DNA from: a virus
Length of the DNA: 22,406 nucleotides
Strand: one strand, 5' to 3'
Virus record (IMG/VR): IMGVR_UViG_3300047667_001048
Span: 1 to 22,406 of that record
A program made the translations under genes and the position numbers. Numbering within the stretch: position 1 is the stretch's first letter; each line of letters opens with the position of its first letter. The notes under the pieces are model-generated. The model ran no database searches. It was given only the letters and a program-made list of their open reading frames with translations, and was not told the origin of the DNA. Positions 1-7,933 of this stretch are shown here, in pieces.

Positions 1-1258
1 TAATCGCTCCACCCGTTGAATGTATTACAAATACTGCATTCGGGTTGCTTTGTCCGTCAAGATTAAGAATCCCAGCTACCGAAATAGCTCCAGCTACACT
101 ATAAACCCCAGCGGTTAATGTTTCGCCAGAACCAAAAGCAAGCCCGTGGCTAGGATTGGTAACTGTTAATGAGGTTATGTCCGCATAGATTAGGTTTAAG
201 TCTGCTTTTGCGGTTGCTGTATTAAATACGGTTGTGCTCGCTGCGTAGGGTATGTGATATTGAGCATTAAATTGAGCTGTATAAACTCCTGTGTCCTGTA
301 ATGTGATACTCATGCCGTTAACAATAACATTAGAAGTTGAGCTTATATTAGTAGGTACATTGTTTGATACAAAATCTTTTCTTCCTGCGCCACCGACTAG
401 AAGCCCGTTTATGCTTTGCAACTCTTCTAGCACCTTGTTTTGCGTCTCTTCTGCCGCTCTTAGTATCGTGCTTTGTATTTGCGCCAAAGGGACTAATTGG
501 TGCAATGCACCTGTTTGTGTATCCGAAGTTTCTGGAAAGGTAGAAAAGCCAAGTGCTCCAGCGCTTCCGTCTTCAAAGGATATAGAGTCTATAGCGGCAA
601 AGTCAGACGAAACAGGAATGAAATACAATTCAGCTTCACTTAATGCGGCATAGTAAATGTCCGATTGAAGCGTATTGAATAGCTGCGCCAGCTCCTTGGT
701 TGTTTCCGCTTTGGCATTAACCGTTAAATAAGAAACACTAACGCCGTTTATTTCCTGTGTAAAATCCGTAATATCTTGATAAGGCGGCGGATCTCCTTGT
801 GCTTGAATATCTAAAATATAGCCAATTTTCTTTGCCTCTAGCCTTTCGTTTGTTTCTGCCGTAGAGGTAGAAATAGAACTAGCTGAATTTTTAATATCAT
901 CGGCAATTACTATTTGTTCGTCTTGCTTTGCTATCGAAGCGTCACCGCCCGAGCCACCTCCAGAAGCACGGACAAAGTACTCGTTATTTAACTTATTTAC
1001 GAGTTCGTCTCTAGTTCCTACCCAAAGAGTAGGCGCACCGCTTACGTCTTGCACTTTCAATGTACCGTCAAAAACGATACTAGCAGTAGGTTTTCCTTTT
1101 GCGTCTAAAAACTGTATAACGTCGCTAATCGGTAAGCTCTTTGTAATGCCAACAGCAACGCAATCGACCGAAAAGGTTTCTATTATTTGCTTTCCAACAC
1201 CAAAGGATTCAATTACGATGTTTACTGCTCCTGTTTGAGCTTGAATTATTTTAGCCAT
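1..1258 (-). CDS. Fibre-like phage protein with DUF3494 (ice-binding type) domain, 3' end outside window
   Basis: ATG at 1258, one base after the stop of the preceding gene; the frame stays open to the left edge, so 419 codons are visible and the C-terminus is missing. Residues 1-99 form a compact N-terminal region, followed by a GGGSGG linker (100-105), helical or coiled-coil-like stretches (about 106-140 and 255-290), and a strand-rich part with GMSITLQDTGVYTAQFNA (about 314-332) that recalls the first strands of C1q/TNF-like jelly rolls in phage fibres. Residues 345-419 carry the DUF3494/ice-binding pattern: AKADLNLIYADI, then LTAGVYSVAGAISVAG, then LNLDGQSNPNAVFVIH. The usual N-terminal half of DUF3494 is not evident. 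Its place at the end of the tail genes and its modular build suggest a tail fibre or receptor-binding protein. I see the domain pattern directly; ice binding itself is not shown. Confidence 0.75.
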   Translation of the reverse strand, partial: MAKIIQAQTGAVNIVIESFGVGKQIIETFSVDCVAVGITKSLPISDVIQFLDAKGKPTASIVFDGTLKVQDVSGAPTLWVGTRDELVNKLNNEYFVRASGGGSGGDASIAKQDEQIVIADDIKNSASSISTSTAETNERLEAKKIGYILDIQAQGDPPPYQDITDFTQEINGVSVSYLTVNAKAETTKELAQLFNTLQSDIYYAALSEAELYFIPVSSDFAAIDSISFEDGSAGALGFSTFPETSDTQTGALHQLVPLAQIQSTILRAAEETQNKVLEELQSINGLLVGGAGRKDFVSNNVPTNISSTSNVIVNGMSITLQDTGVYTAQFNAQYHIPYAASTTVFNTATAKADLNLIYADITSLTVTNPSHGLAFGSGETLTAGVYSVAGAISVAGILNLDGQSNPNAVFVIHSTGGAI

Positions 1259-1259
1259 T

Positions 1260-1640
1260 TTATATTTTTTTAATTATTTGGTAATCTCTTGTATTTAAAG
1301 CCTTTATTATCTGTAAACTATTTTCTTGCTCAATATCATTAATCCCATACTTTACAATTAAGTCTATAAGGTCGGATTTGGCGACGCTTACGTTTTCGTT
1401 GATTAAGTAAGCTTGTCTTGCTTCATTTTCATTATTTATAATTACATCATAAATAGATTGAGGTATAACGCCCGTATTTAAAGAAGTGGTCAGTTTTTTA
1501 GACCAAAAAGAATAGTTTTTCTTAGGTTCGATTACAATGTATTCTTCAATTTGAGTCTCTTCTTTGTTTGCAGACAAGTAAGAGTATCCTAAAACCAAAG
1601 AAAGCTTATGTATTTCCTGTTTTTTTATCTTAAAACTCAT
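1260..1640 (-). CDS. Hypothetical phage protein, 126 aa
   Basis: Starts at an ATG at 1640 that overlaps the stop of the 520-aa gene as TAATG, and ends one base before the start of the fibre-like gene, so it is translationally packed between two structural genes. The protein is charged and mixed alpha/beta, with FWSKKL near residues 45-50 and an isoleucine-rich C-terminal helix region ending in IIKKI. There is no signal peptide, membrane segment or cysteine. I do not recognise a family. From its position it could be a tail-tip accessory protein or a fibre chaperone; that is inference from context only. Confidence 0.75.
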   Translation of the reverse strand: MSFKIKKQEIHKLSLVLGYSYLSANKEETQIEEYIVIEPKKNYSFWSKKLTTSLNTGVIPQSIYDVIINNENEARQAYLINENVSVAKSDLIDLIVKYGINDIEQENSLQIIKALNTRDYQIIKKI

Positions 1641-3202
1641 TAATATAGGGGTTTTACTTGTACTTGAAATTCTGTGAAAATCTCGTATCCTGTCGTGGTT
1701 GGCACTCTTAGTTTTACAGTGTGAATTGCCGTATCTGGAAGAGTAGCACTAAAGGAGCCTAATAATTGAATCGTAGAAGGCTGTATACTTGGATTCGTAA
1801 GAACTACGCCATCTAGCAATGTTTCGGCATCGCCTAACGCTCCAATATTACCCAATTCTGGATAGCCGCCTAAGGTTGTGACTCGGTCGTACTTGTAGGA
1901 GACTCCTACCGACATAGGGTTAAATCCATTTGTTAAATTTAGTACGTTTAAATATTGCAGCACTTCATTTGCAGGGTCGGGCGCAAATGTGAAATTATCA
2001 GTATCAAAACTGCCTCTGTAATTAGAGCCTATATAGCCAGCAGGAGTAGTAAAGACGCCACTATACCCGACCTCTGTCAATGACGTATTCCTAATTATAT
2101 AAGTATTCGAATAAGAATTAAAAGACTCTAAAACAACAGTTGATACAGTTGAAGAGGCACCAGAAGGAAGAATTATTTTTGTGTCAGAAATTGTGCTTAA
2201 TGTATTTTTTTGATTATCCTTGCCTATTGTTGTGATTCCATACTCCTTGGTGATTGGGTCCAAAACGCCTGCCGAATGAAACGCACCCCAAGCTGTATAA
2301 ACCAAGGCTAAGGTTGTTTTCTGAAACTCGCTGCCATCAATAGATAATTCAAAACGTAACGAAACGGCACGATCTTCTGTTTCGTCGCTATAGTATCCAT
2401 TGTCACGAGCAAAAGCCCCTTTGTTGAATCTAATATTATTTGTGTGCCCTATCGAATCTAAGACATTAAAATAGTCCCAAATATTTTGCGTTGACTGCCA
2501 GTTGTTCGAATCACTAAAGAGGTCTCCAAAATTACCACGAAATACACCTACTAAAGATTCTATTATATTACTTGGTGTTGATAGTTGAGATTCTGCATAA
2601 ACCCGAATAACGACATCGCCACTAGCGGCAGGGGTTATTCCATCGGCTTCATAGTAAAGCTGCCAAGTTTCAAAAAATAAATCTGAAAGTATAGCAGTTT
2701 GGAATCGTGCCTCTCCGTCAATATCCTTAGATCCGTTATTGTCATTATCGAAATAAGCTTCTTTTGAGGCTTGATTTATAAAGACCGAATCGTTATTTCT
2801 AGTAATTGGTTCGTTCTCGAATGTAATATCAACCTTTTGAACGGGTGCAAATTCTCCCCCCTGGTCCTCTATGTCGATATTTGTAATCGAAAATACCTCT
2901 CCAGTATCTATGTATTTTATTTCTTTTACATCGTGCTTGTCGATGGTTTTTAAAAAAGCTAATAGAGGCGAAATAGCTAATGTGTTTACAATGAATCGTT
3001 GAATAGATACGTTTTGAGTCCGTTTACTTTGCCCGTTAGAATCTATTGATGTTTCGATTATGTCCGAGAAGGTGCTTCTTTTTAAGTCTCCACAGAGGTA
3101 GAATACATTTTTGTAGTCAGCACCCCAAAAGACGTTTAAAGAAAGGTCTTCGCAACCTCCGTTTGATTTACTGTAATTGTATGCTGTTATCTTTGCTCTC
3201 AT
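1640..3202 (-). CDS. Phage structural protein, probable tail/baseplate, 520 aa
   Basis: ATG at 3202, just downstream of an intrinsic terminator. The first 140 residues look like a compact beta-rich domain of the kind found in distal tail proteins of Bacteroidota phages: MRAKITAYNYSKSNGGCEDL, then ISPLLAFLKTIDKH around 77-90, then a VQKVDITFENEP strand near 121-132. Residues 152-163 (DNDNNGSKDIDG) fit the D-x-D-x-N-G-x-x-D spacing of an EF-hand-like calcium loop. The remainder is Ser/Thr/Asn-rich and strand-rich, typical of virion surface proteins, and the end (FTEFQVQVKPLY) is beta-strand-like. It precedes a small gene and the fibre-like gene, which supports a tail-tip or adsorption-apparatus role. 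I cannot name a specific family. Confidence 0.65.
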   Translation of the reverse strand: MRAKITAYNYSKSNGGCEDLSLNVFWGADYKNVFYLCGDLKRSTFSDIIETSIDSNGQSKRTQNVSIQRFIVNTLAISPLLAFLKTIDKHDVKEIKYIDTGEVFSITNIDIEDQGGEFAPVQKVDITFENEPITRNNDSVFINQASKEAYFDNDNNGSKDIDGEARFQTAILSDLFFETWQLYYEADGITPAASGDVVIRVYAESQLSTPSNIIESLVGVFRGNFGDLFSDSNNWQSTQNIWDYFNVLDSIGHTNNIRFNKGAFARDNGYYSDETEDRAVSLRFELSIDGSEFQKTTLALVYTAWGAFHSAGVLDPITKEYGITTIGKDNQKNTLSTISDTKIILPSGASSTVSTVVLESFNSYSNTYIIRNTSLTEVGYSGVFTTPAGYIGSNYRGSFDTDNFTFAPDPANEVLQYLNVLNLTNGFNPMSVGVSYKYDRVTTLGGYPELGNIGALGDAETLLDGVVLTNPSIQPSTIQLLGSFSATLPDTAIHTVKLRVPTTTGYEIFTEFQVQVKPLY

Positions 3203-3211
3203 TTTGCTGAC

Positions 3212-3250
3212 TTAAATAAAAGCCCGAAAAGCTTGCACTCGTCGGGCTTT
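3212..3250 (-). terminator. Intrinsic terminator inside the late operon
   Basis: Read on the minus strand, a perfect 9-bp stem AAAGCCCGA/TCGGGCTTT (3250-3242 with 3227-3219), loop of 14 bases, is followed by a T-rich tail TTTTATTT. It lies between the stop of the 191-aa gene (3282) and the ATG of the 520-aa gene (3202). It probably ends or attenuates transcripts carrying capsid and tube genes, lowering output of the distal genes. No convincing Bacteroidota promoter is visible between the hairpin and 3202, so the distal genes probably depend on read-through. Confidence 0.8.
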
Positions 3251-3281
3251 ATCGTATAATACATAAAAACTAAATCCTTTT

Positions 3282-3857
3282 CTATAACGGGTTGATTAGG
3301 CGGTCGGGTGCATTTTTCGCTTTGAATTCAATGTTGAACTGAAAATATTCAACAGCGTTTTCCCCTTCTGGTTGCATGAATTCCACACTCCATTTAGTAG
3401 CGGTAATTCCCCCGTCTTTACCGTAAATATACCCACCCTCTGTAGTGTAGGCGATTAGCGGCTTTATTTGACCACATTGTACACTCCTTAAGTAATCGTA
3501 AGTTGCAGCCGTAAAAGTATAAAGCTTAAAACTTATTGGATAAACAGAAGGTAGTTTTTGTTTTTGGAAGCTACCTAGTTCGATTTCGTTTTCCGTAGGC
3601 TCTCCTACGCTACCGATTCCGAATACTTGCTTTTGCGCCACATCTAATGCGTCGGTATTGTCTATACTGAAATCTAAAGCCGAAAGCCCCACGCCCCAAT
3701 TATCAATTGGCGTTCCTAATGTTGGATGCCACCAAATTAAACTTTGTATTTGCGATAAATTAATATCGTTACAAAATTGATCTTGCGCCCCCATTGCGCC
3801 TAACGTGCCATCTGGGCAAGTTATATCACAAGATACGCTAAATATATTGTCGCTCAT
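3282..3857 (-). CDS. Phage structural protein, candidate major tail (tube) protein, 191 aa
   Basis: ATG at 3857, 10 bases after the preceding gene. Length and layout are like phage tail-tube proteins: a variable N-terminus, long beta-strand segments (SVYPISFKLYTF, about 104-115), a short helix before a turn (TYDYLRSVQCGQIKP), then strands around TEGGYIYGKDGG and a closing FQFNIEFKAK. Four cysteines are present, three of them in the first 29 residues (SC, TC, FC). It is the last gene before an intrinsic terminator, so it would be made at a level like the capsid protein, as a tube subunit should be. The alternative is a head decoration or head-tail connector protein. The assignment rests on fold-like pattern and position, not on a recognised signature. 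Confidence 0.5.
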   Translation of the reverse strand: MSDNIFSVSCDITCPDGTLGAMGAQDQFCNDINLSQIQSLIWWHPTLGTPIDNWGVGLSALDFSIDNTDALDVAQKQVFGIGSVGEPTENEIELGSFQKQKLPSVYPISFKLYTFTAATYDYLRSVQCGQIKPLIAYTTEGGYIYGKDGGITATKWSVEFMQPEGENAVEYFQFNIEFKAKNAPDRLINPL

Positions 3858-3867
3858 TTTATTCTTT

Positions 3868-5022
3868 TTAAATAGTTACTTTTATCATTTGATTACTTTT
3901 CGTGCAAACTAAGCAGTCTGTTACGGTTGAAGGCATATAATAAACTATATTATCAATAGCAGCAACGTATATTTTCATATACCGACCTCTTATTTCGTAC
4001 ATCTTTTTAGGGTCTTGAAGCATGGTGTAATGATTAATCCTACTACTATTCAAGATGCTGTTAATTAAATTAACAACGCACTTTGCACGTAATCCGTCCG
4101 CTAAAGCCATTCCTAGAGCTACATTTTCGCCCGTGTCGGTTGCAAAAGGTTGATTAGGTTTTTGCGCTAAATTACACAACCAACTATAATAGTCGCATTC
4201 GAACGAGGCGTTTACAAAAAGCCCATTCATTGTGCTGCTACTGCCTTTTATTTTGGTCTCTACTTCTGGTACCGTATCGGCTTGAATTCCTCCTATATTG
4301 CACATTAGTTGCAAATAAGGATTACGCTCAAACTTGCTGCCGTTGCAACATACTTTGATTTGAGATTCGTTACTAACTGGATTCGCTCCAACGGGAACGG
4401 TGTAAAGAAAATAAATACGCTCGTTTAGATCGTCTCTAATTTTTCCTAAATCAATAACCAATTCAGTAGCTAATGTCGCCTTAAAAAACTGTTTATTGCC
4501 CGTTACTGTCGCAGTAGACACGCTAAGGGGTATTGTTAAGTCTAAGCTAGAATAAACGCTAATATCTACATCTAAAGAACCAGCTATACCGTTAAAAAAT
4601 GCCAAATCAATAGATTGAATCTTAATTTTACCGCCCTTTATTCGATAAGGTTCAAAATAAAATCCTGCAACACTACCTTTTACCGCCTTTGCGGTTTTAT
4701 AGTAATCGTCGCCGATATGGTCAAATGGTAAAAACTGATTATGCTTAGTGGCTTGTGAAGCCATTAGGAAATCCTTAACGAAATCCCTAACCGCTCCACC
4801 TCTGCCATCTACTCCATCTCTGGACTGTATAACTAAATCCCAAATGCCGCCATTCTCACAATCCGCAGAACTGCCAACTATCCTCAAGGGGACGGTGTCA
4901 GCCTGTGAAATATAAAGCCCACTAGTTGACTCGTTAAGGTCTTCGAAGCTCGTAGGCTTCGTATTATCCCAGCAGTCGCAACCTGTGCCGCTTAATCCTA
5001 CTATTTTAGTTAGACAGTCCAA
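3868..5022 (-). CDS. Cysteine-rich phage structural protein next to the capsid gene, 384 aa
   Basis: The only plausible start is a TTG at 5022, two bases after the capsid stop; the next in-frame ATG comes more than 80 codons later and would remove the conserved-looking N-terminus MDCLTKIVGLSG. Translation may rely on ribosomes finishing the capsid gene. The protein has 12 cysteines, including GCDC near residues 14-17, an adjacent CC pair near the middle (KVCCNGSK), and DCLVC close to the C-terminus. The middle is strand-rich (about 110-220), the C-terminal third more helical. No signal peptide or membrane segment is seen. Position between capsid and candidate tube genes suggests a head decoration, minor capsid or connector protein. 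I do not recognise a family. Confidence 0.6.
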   Translation of the reverse strand: MDCLTKIVGLSGTGCDCWDNTKPTSFEDLNESTSGLYISQADTVPLRIVGSSADCENGGIWDLVIQSRDGVDGRGGAVRDFVKDFLMASQATKHNQFLPFDHIGDDYYKTAKAVKGSVAGFYFEPYRIKGGKIKIQSIDLAFFNGIAGSLDVDISVYSSLDLTIPLSVSTATVTGNKQFFKATLATELVIDLGKIRDDLNERIYFLYTVPVGANPVSNESQIKVCCNGSKFERNPYLQLMCNIGGIQADTVPEVETKIKGSSSTMNGLFVNASFECDYYSWLCNLAQKPNQPFATDTGENVALGMALADGLRAKCVVNLINSILNSSRINHYTMLQDPKKMYEIRGRYMKIYVAAIDNIVYYMPSTVTDCLVCTKSNQMIKVTI

Positions 5023-5024
5023 AT

Positions 5025-6155
5025 TTAAAGGGCTTTATTGATTCTGATAATACCTGTATTGTCTCCAATGACAGGGGCTAAAGCAAACATAGAACACATA
5101 TCTAATTCGTAAGTGTGATCGTGGCTTACTTTTCCGTTGTTATTGATCGCAGCATTACATTCTTTTTGATAACGAATGTCAATTCTTGCATTTTGAAGTG
5201 TTCCGTTATTTACAAACTGGACATTTCTTAGCGTTTTACCGCCGTTTTGATGATTGTCGTAGTAAGTAAATGGAACGCTAAAGATTTGAGTTCCTTCTTT
5301 ATCTCCTGTTGGCGTTGCCGTTGCAGGATATTCAGAATAAAAGTAAGATGCAATAACATTTGGATCAACTAAAAACACTGACTCCGCACCGATAATTGTA
5401 TCTAAAAAGTTAACATCATTGTACATTTTATTACGATCAAACATCGTAACAAAAGATCTTTCGTTGTCATTTAATGAGTGACTTTGCGCCAATGCCTTTG
5501 GAACCCGAAGCGCACGACCAGCCATAATTAAATAATTCTCTGGTAATCCCTTCATGTGAGCCAACATATCAAAAATAGCGACAGTGTCCGCAGCTTCCGC
5601 ACCTTTCCATTTGTCTGCGCCTGTGATTGTATACTCTCCAGTAACGCCGTCGATAGTTACATCATCTGGAACGTCGCCCATTGCGATACTTTTATTCGCC
5701 TCTAACTCTGTAATACAAAATTGATTAAAAGAGTTAGCGTAAAGGTGCATTTTATGACCTAAACCAAAAGCTAATTCATCGGAAAACTTGGAAGCGTTAT
5801 CACACTTTTCATCGTTTAACCTTACTTTTTGCTTTAGATAGTAATTAAGCTCGTACTCTTGCGATTCAGTACCTACGCCATCTCCTGTAGATAAGTCACA
5901 TTCACTAACCAAAGGAACTGCGCTACCTGTTGGGATGGTTGTATTGTCTGCCGTGTAAAACCAAACCTTTAGCGACATACACTTAACACCGCTTTCGTTC
6001 ATAATCGGCATTACATTAGTCGTTTGGTTCATTAATAAACCGTCGGCTGTTACTGGCTTAAGGTTAAGCTCTGGATTTACCGTTGCTCTCGTCTTAAAGA
6101 TATTAGACATTTTAATCAAAGTTGTTGATAAAACGCTATTCGTGAAATTTCCCAT
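5025..6155 (-). CDS. Major capsid protein (probable HK97 fold), 376 aa
   Basis: ATG at 6155, 8 bases after the scaffold-like gene; a GGAGC stretch about 15 bases upstream is a weak ribosome-site candidate. Length and layout fit HK97-fold capsid subunits: an N-terminal arm (residues 1-60); a long helix-prone segment KFSDELAFGLGHKMHLYANS that could be the spine helix; a mixed alpha/beta central region with VAIFDMLAHMKGLPENYLIM; then FLVDPNVIASYFY and a strand-rich C-terminus with GKTLRNVQFVNNG. Partners would be the scaffold upstream and the portal. No prohead protease gene of the ClpP or HK97 type is visible, so maturation may use a separate scaffold without cleavage. The call rests on position after a scaffold-like gene and general architecture; I saw no single diagnostic motif. 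Confidence 0.7.
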   Translation of the reverse strand: MGNFTNSVLSTTLIKMSNIFKTRATVNPELNLKPVTADGLLMNQTTNVMPIMNESGVKCMSLKVWFYTADNTTIPTGSAVPLVSECDLSTGDGVGTESQEYELNYYLKQKVRLNDEKCDNASKFSDELAFGLGHKMHLYANSFNQFCITELEANKSIAMGDVPDDVTIDGVTGEYTITGADKWKGAEAADTVAIFDMLAHMKGLPENYLIMAGRALRVPKALAQSHSLNDNERSFVTMFDRNKMYNDVNFLDTIIGAESVFLVDPNVIASYFYSEYPATATPTGDKEGTQIFSVPFTYYDNHQNGGKTLRNVQFVNNGTLQNARIDIRYQKECNAAINNNGKVSHDHTYELDMCSMFALAPVIGDNTGIIRINKAL

Positions 6156-6163
6156 AATTTATT

Positions 6164-7054
6164 TTATTGCTCCGATTGTGCTCGCTCTTCGATTTTAGCA
6201 GCTATAAAGTCGGCTTTTTGTGTTAATCCTTCACCCTCTGCCGCTTGGTAATCGCCAAGAGTAAGAGCTTCGATTTGTTCTTTTGAATACCCGAAATCTA
6301 CACCGTTTTTACCGTCAACTACTGGCGGTTTTTTGTTTGGAGTACCTTCGGTTGGATCTGTAAACTCTACAGGTGCATTTGCCTTTAAATAGTCCGCAAA
6401 TTCGTAATTTTTAGACGTTTGAGGGTTAACCAAAGGGTCTCCATCTTCATCTAAAACCACAACCTTACCATCAACTATTTTATGAGGCAATTGACCTAAC
6501 ATACTTTCAAGAGTTTTATTTTGTAGGTCTTTAAGAGCTTGTTTGGTGGAAAATTTACCTCCAATTTCACTCAAAACACCCATAGTTATACCCTTAACCG
6601 ATTGTAGGTTCTTGTATTGATTAAACTCCTGGTCCTTTGCATCGTACTTGTCGGCTTTTTCCTGTAAAGCCTCCGTGTGTGCTTTTACAAAAGGGAGTTT
6701 TAAAGCATCTTGTAGAGTTTTGATTTCTTTTGAATCTTTTGAATCGCCTTCATTAGCTTTTTGACTTTCTTTAATTTCGGTTAGCATTTCTGCTTTTAAT
6801 TTACCCTTGAATTCAAAATCTGGGTAAAGCTCCTTAATTAAAGATTCAGTTACTACGGATTCTTTACGGATCCCTTTACCGATAAGGTCTTTTTGTTGCT
6901 TATTATTGAAAGTTACAATCAAAGGCGAAATAGCTTTAATTGGGTCAAAATCTTCCGTTTCACCGTCCAATAAAGATTGAACGTCCTGCATTAGTGTTTT
7001 ATCGCCGAGAAGCGATACAGCTTTTAAAAAAGCTTCCTGTGTTATTGTCTTCAT
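6164..7054 (-). CDS. Capsid scaffolding protein candidate, 296 aa
   Basis: ATG at 7054. The protein is acidic and highly charged, rich in Lys, Glu, Asp and Gln, with helix-prone coiled segments around residues 80-150 (AEMLTEIKESQKANEGDSKD and EALQEKADKYDAKDQEFNQY), no cysteine and no membrane segment. Such low-complexity helical proteins lie directly before the capsid gene in many tailed phages and act as internal scaffolds that guide prohead assembly. The region near 200-215 (VVLDEDGDPLVNPQ) and a Pro/Thr-rich stretch (FTDPTEGTPNKKPPVV) separate the helical core from a C-terminal segment with EQIEALTLGDYQAAEGEG, which could be the capsid-binding tail. No protease motif is seen. Confidence comes from composition and position. 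Confidence 0.65.
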   Translation of the reverse strand: MKTITQEAFLKAVSLLGDKTLMQDVQSLLDGETEDFDPIKAISPLIVTFNNKQQKDLIGKGIRKESVVTESLIKELYPDFEFKGKLKAEMLTEIKESQKANEGDSKDSKEIKTLQDALKLPFVKAHTEALQEKADKYDAKDQEFNQYKNLQSVKGITMGVLSEIGGKFSTKQALKDLQNKTLESMLGQLPHKIVDGKVVVLDEDGDPLVNPQTSKNYEFADYLKANAPVEFTDPTEGTPNKKPPVVDGKNGVDFGYSKEQIEALTLGDYQAAEGEGLTQKADFIAAKIEERAQSEQ

Positions 7055-7081
7055 GTAATATACGGTTATTTTTATAAAATG

Positions 7082-7288
7082 TTAGTTTTTACCCTTCTTT
7101 TCTTCTGCTTCCAAATCCGCCGCACCCATACTAGGTGTTTTTTCGGGCTTAACCTTTTCTTTGAATTCAAAAAAATTAGGACGCATTTTTTCTAGTTTCT
7201 CCTTTTCTTTAACTGTACAAGGTTGCCAGTCTGAATGCACTTTGTGATGCTTGTCCGTTGATTTAAAGAACCATTTTTCATTTGCCAT
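7082..7288 (-). CDS. Small charged phage protein, 68 aa
   Basis: ATG at 7288, one base after the stop of the 207-aa gene. The N-terminal half has two aromatic clusters (EKWFFKSTDKHHK and NFFEFKEK); the C-terminal half is low complexity, Lys/Glu/Ala-rich and probably disordered. The stretch PEKTPSMGA resembles PKPTPSMKKP in the upstream 207-aa protein, which may mean a shared linker or chance. It sits between tape measure and scaffold and may be a small head or scaffold-associated protein. I do not recognise it. Confidence 0.6.
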   Translation of the reverse strand: MANEKWFFKSTDKHHKVHSDWQPCTVKEKEKLEKMRPNFFEFKEKVKPEKTPSMGAADLEAEEKKGKN

Positions 7289-7289
7289 A

Positions 7290-7913
7290 TTATAACGTTT
7301 TTAAGTAATTGATAATTCGTTCTTTTTTGTCTTCACCCAATTCTTTTGCCATTTCATTGGCACTAGCACCGTTTTTGTGCATTTCCTTGACCTTGCCTTT
7401 GTCGATATTTGAAAGGTTTTTTTGTGTCTCTACAATTGGTTCGACCTCTACGGTTTCGGTTACTACAGGGGTAGGCTTTTTCATGCTAGGCGTAGGCTTT
7501 GGAGAAGAAAACAAAGATAAAATTTCTTGCATTTCCTCATTCAAGCCATTGCCATCAATGTAGTACTGTTCAAATTTCCGAGTTCTAATAACCCTTTGAA
7601 GCTTTTGCGCTGCTTGGTTTGCTTGTGCTGTGCTATCGTACTTTGCGGTAGTGTTGTGATAGGTGTTTATTTGACGAATAGCAACCGCTTTAGAGGTTTG
7701 TCCGTACTTTAAATCATCTAACAAAAGGCTTTCTTTGCGCCCAAAAATACCGCCTACTTTATTTTTAATAACTCTACAAAAGGCAACTTTACCCTGTCGT
7801 ACTTCTTTTGGGAAATTTACGGACTCCAAAACCCTTAGGTCTTCATCTGTTAATCCTTCTGTGTTCATTTTCCAAGTAGGTACAACGCCTTGGGTTAATT
7901 TGTTCTTTCTCAT
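7290..7913 (-). CDS. Hypothetical phage protein with C-terminal helix-turn-helix-like segment, 207 aa
   Basis: ATG at 7913, about 20 bases after the tape measure stop. Three parts are visible: a basic alpha/beta N-terminal domain (1-130) with FPKEVRQGKVAFCRVIKNKV and a Gln/Ala-rich helix AQANQAAQKLQRVIR; a Pro/Thr/Val/Glu-rich linker (about 137-165) with PKPTPSMKKPTPVV; and a C-terminal helical segment where KVKEMHKNGASANEMAKELG looks like the helix-turn-helix of resolvase-type or regulatory DNA-binding domains. Its place between tape measure and scaffold genes suggests a virion or assembly role, but the C-terminal segment would allow nucleic-acid binding. No family recognised. Confidence 0.65.
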   Translation of the reverse strand: MRKNKLTQGVVPTWKMNTEGLTDEDLRVLESVNFPKEVRQGKVAFCRVIKNKVGGIFGRKESLLLDDLKYGQTSKAVAIRQINTYHNTTAKYDSTAQANQAAQKLQRVIRTRKFEQYYIDGNGLNEEMQEILSLFSSPKPTPSMKKPTPVVTETVEVEPIVETQKNLSNIDKGKVKEMHKNGASANEMAKELGEDKKERIINYLKTL

Positions 7914-7933
7914 TCTGTTTATTTAATGTTGAA

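Noticed and set aside
5022-5045. A -1 frameshift joining capsid and the 384-aa protein
   Set aside because: The 384-aa frame is in the -1 frame of the capsid gene, but a TAA at 5037-5035 limits the window to about 10 bases before the capsid stop, and these (GCC CTT TAA) contain no slippery heptamer. A TTG start is simpler.
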